From positions 1 through 6,975 of the forward strand of contig CALGTV010000074.1 of NCBI GenBank assembly GCA_937902395.1: a stretch of 6,975 nucleotides of DNA, in the 5' to 3' direction. This DNA comes from an uncultured Ruminococcus sp. (GTDB taxonomy: Bacteria > Bacillota > Clostridia > Oscillospirales > Ruminococcaceae). A program made the translations under genes and the position numbers. Shown piece by piece: positions 6,440 to 6,975 of this stretch. The notes beneath the pieces are model-generated. The model had not been told where the DNA came from. It did no database searches and worked only from the letters and a program-made list of their open reading frames with translations. Positions within the stretch are counted from its first letter, which is position 1. Each line of letters begins with the position of its first letter.

Positions 6440-6468
6440 TTGACAAACGAAAATATTTATGATATAAT
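6440..6468 (+). promoter_or_regulatory. Perfect consensus sigma-A promoter of the T-box leader
   Basis: TTGACA (6440-6445), a 17-base spacer and TATAAT (6463-6468), all at consensus. Predicted start is about 6475, just ahead of the T-box Stem I. A strong constitutive promoter is what a leader controlled by termination would need. Confidence 0.9.
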
Positions 6469-6474
6469 ACACCT

Positions 6475-6813
6475 ATAAACCGTTGAAGTGGAGATAAAGC
6501 TGAAAATGCTCACACAGAGAGTTCGGGGTGCTGGAATCCGGATTGAAAACAGCTCAGCAAATGGACCACTGAGGGTGCGGTCAAAGGGTTGATAGTAAGA
6601 GGTATGTCTCTGGTGATTATTATGGGAGGCATTTTATAACGATATTTTGCACAATCCGAGTATTCCGCAACGTAAGGACGTGCGTTAAACGTCAGGGATA
6701 TGATAGTATCCTGAAAGTGCATGGTTTTCCATGAATCAAGGTGGTACCGCGGATAGAGTTTATTCGTCCTTGACAGAAATTATGGATATTTCTGTCAGGG
6801 CTATTTTTATTTT
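6475..6813 (+). promoter_or_regulatory. T-box riboswitch, specifier UGG (tryptophan)
   Basis: A full-length T-box leader that senses uncharged tRNA. Stem I base: AGTGG (6487-6491) pairs with CCACT (6566-6570), and above it GCTGA (6499-6503) pairs with TCAGC (6554-6558). The distal part holds the AGAGAG (6516-6521) and GGTGCTGGAA blocks typical of T-box Stem I. The 3' side of the resulting specifier loop is AAAUGGA (6559-6565). By position next to the lower helix, and with a purine after it, the specifier is UGG (6562-6564), matching anticodon CCA of tRNA-Trp. The T-box sequence AATCAAGGTGGTACCGCGG is at 6734-6752, with the acceptor-binding UGGU at 6742-6745. The antiterminator pairs TCAAGG (6736-6741) with CCTTGA (6768-6773). 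No intact regulated gene lies in the window. Class is certain; the Trp call rests on hand folding. Confidence 0.93.
6768..6813 (+). terminator. T-box intrinsic terminator
   Basis: CCTTGACAGAAAT (6768-6780) pairs with 6788-6800 over 13 bp with one G-U, 7-base loop, followed by CTATTTTTATTTT (6801-6813). The 5' arm shares CCTTGA with the antiterminator, so the two folds exclude each other, as in known T-box leaders. Confidence 0.92.
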
Positions 6814-6854
6814 AGCCCTACAGAATTACTCCGAATATTATGGAGGTAAACGGT

Positions 6855-6875
6855 ATGCTTACTAAACGATGGTGA
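6855..6875 (+). CDS. Six-codon ORF MLTKRW downstream of the Trp T-box (possible leader peptide or gene remnant)
   Basis: ATG at 6855 is preceded by TGGAGGT (6841-6847) at a 7-base distance, an excellent ribosome-binding site placed 41 bases after the T-box U-tract. The frame reads Met-Leu-Thr-Lys-Arg-Trp and stops at TGA, so the last sense codon is the same UGG codon the T-box reads. In Bacillus subtilis the rtpA (anti-TRAP) leader combines a Trp T-box with a short Trp-containing leader peptide, a known precedent for such an arrangement. Equally, this could be the first codons of a gene broken by mutation or by the nearby repeat insertion. A single Trp codon makes the attenuation reading tentative. 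Confidence 0.4.
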   Translation: MLTKRW

Positions 6876-6888
6876 CGCTCAAAGATAC

Positions 6889-6975
6889 TCAGGCTGTCGA
6901 AAAAACGCGAAAGACTACAAAGAATGGGATTCTAAAGGGCGAAGCCCTTTAGCAGAGTCCAGAGACAGCGTCTCT
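6889..6975 (+). repeat. Dispersed hairpin repeat, copy 3 (left end only, cut by window end)
   Basis: Begins with CAGGCTGTCGAAAAA, the inverted form of the right end of copy 2 (one difference), then ACTACAAA and AATGGGATTCTAAAGGG as in copy 2 at 6113-6139. Hairpin A is present at 6933-6951 with the same GAA loop but a C-G in place of T-A as closing pair. A further stem, AGAGAC (6961-6966) with GTCTCT (6970-6975) and loop AGC, has another sequence from those in copy 2 but the same tight shape. It lies 13 bases after the MLTKRW stop codon. Confidence 0.72.

Noticed and set aside
6510..6722. 70-codon minus-strand frame
   Set aside because: Antisense to the T-box Stem I and following region, which explain the sequence.
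6869..6952. 27-codon frame starting at the ATG overlapping the MLTKRW stop
   Set aside because: Continues directly into repeat copy 3 and stops in hairpin A, so most of it is repeat sequence; no ribosome-binding site of its own.

Overview
The window looks like a chromosomal segment of a low-to-mid GC Gram-positive Clostridia member. A Ruminococcus-like (Oscillospiraceae/Ruminococcaceae) host is my best guess. The basis is consensus sigma-A promoters, a T-box leader, a BofC-like membrane protein, a clostridial-type PBP1A with a Gly-rich tail, and short multi-hairpin dispersed repeats. The assignment is inference; no rRNA or other marker gene is present.

Layout. Positions 1-73 hold the right-hand end of a dispersed repeat (copy 1). 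Positions 102-2863 are a tightly packed minus-strand operon, read right to left: a THUMP-domain RNA methyltransferase (RlmL/YpsC type), ComF, a C_GCAxxG_C_C-family redox-type protein and the biotin transporter subunit BioY. Its junctions are TGATG, an 8-base overlap and GTGA, so all four genes look translationally coupled. Upstream, separated by a hairpin terminator and a promoter that overlaps it, lies a large minus-strand gene for a bifunctional class A penicillin-binding protein (2933-5542). Its promoter (5606-5634) is back to back with a plus-strand promoter (5639-5668) for a small membrane-anchored BofC-C-terminal-domain-like protein (5724-6059).

The right end (6060-6975) has no long gene. 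It carries a complete-looking copy 2 of the dispersed repeat (about 6102-6384) with inverted CTGTCGAWAAA ends and a train of tight stem-loops. Then comes a perfect consensus promoter and a full T-box riboswitch whose specifier codon reads as UGG (Trp), with antiterminator and terminator. After the terminator a well-placed ribosome-binding site precedes a six-codon ORF, MLTKRW, that ends in the specifier amino acid. Thirteen bases later the left end of copy 3 of the repeat begins and runs off the window. The gene controlled by the T-box is therefore not visible; it is either downstream, beyond the repeat, or disrupted.

Functionally, the left part combines core housekeeping (rRNA modification, DNA uptake or repair-like ComF, biotin import) with cell-wall synthesis. 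The most unusual parts are the Trp T-box with its Trp-ending mini-ORF, and the hairpin-train repeat family in which one stem shows a compensatory base-pair change between copies.
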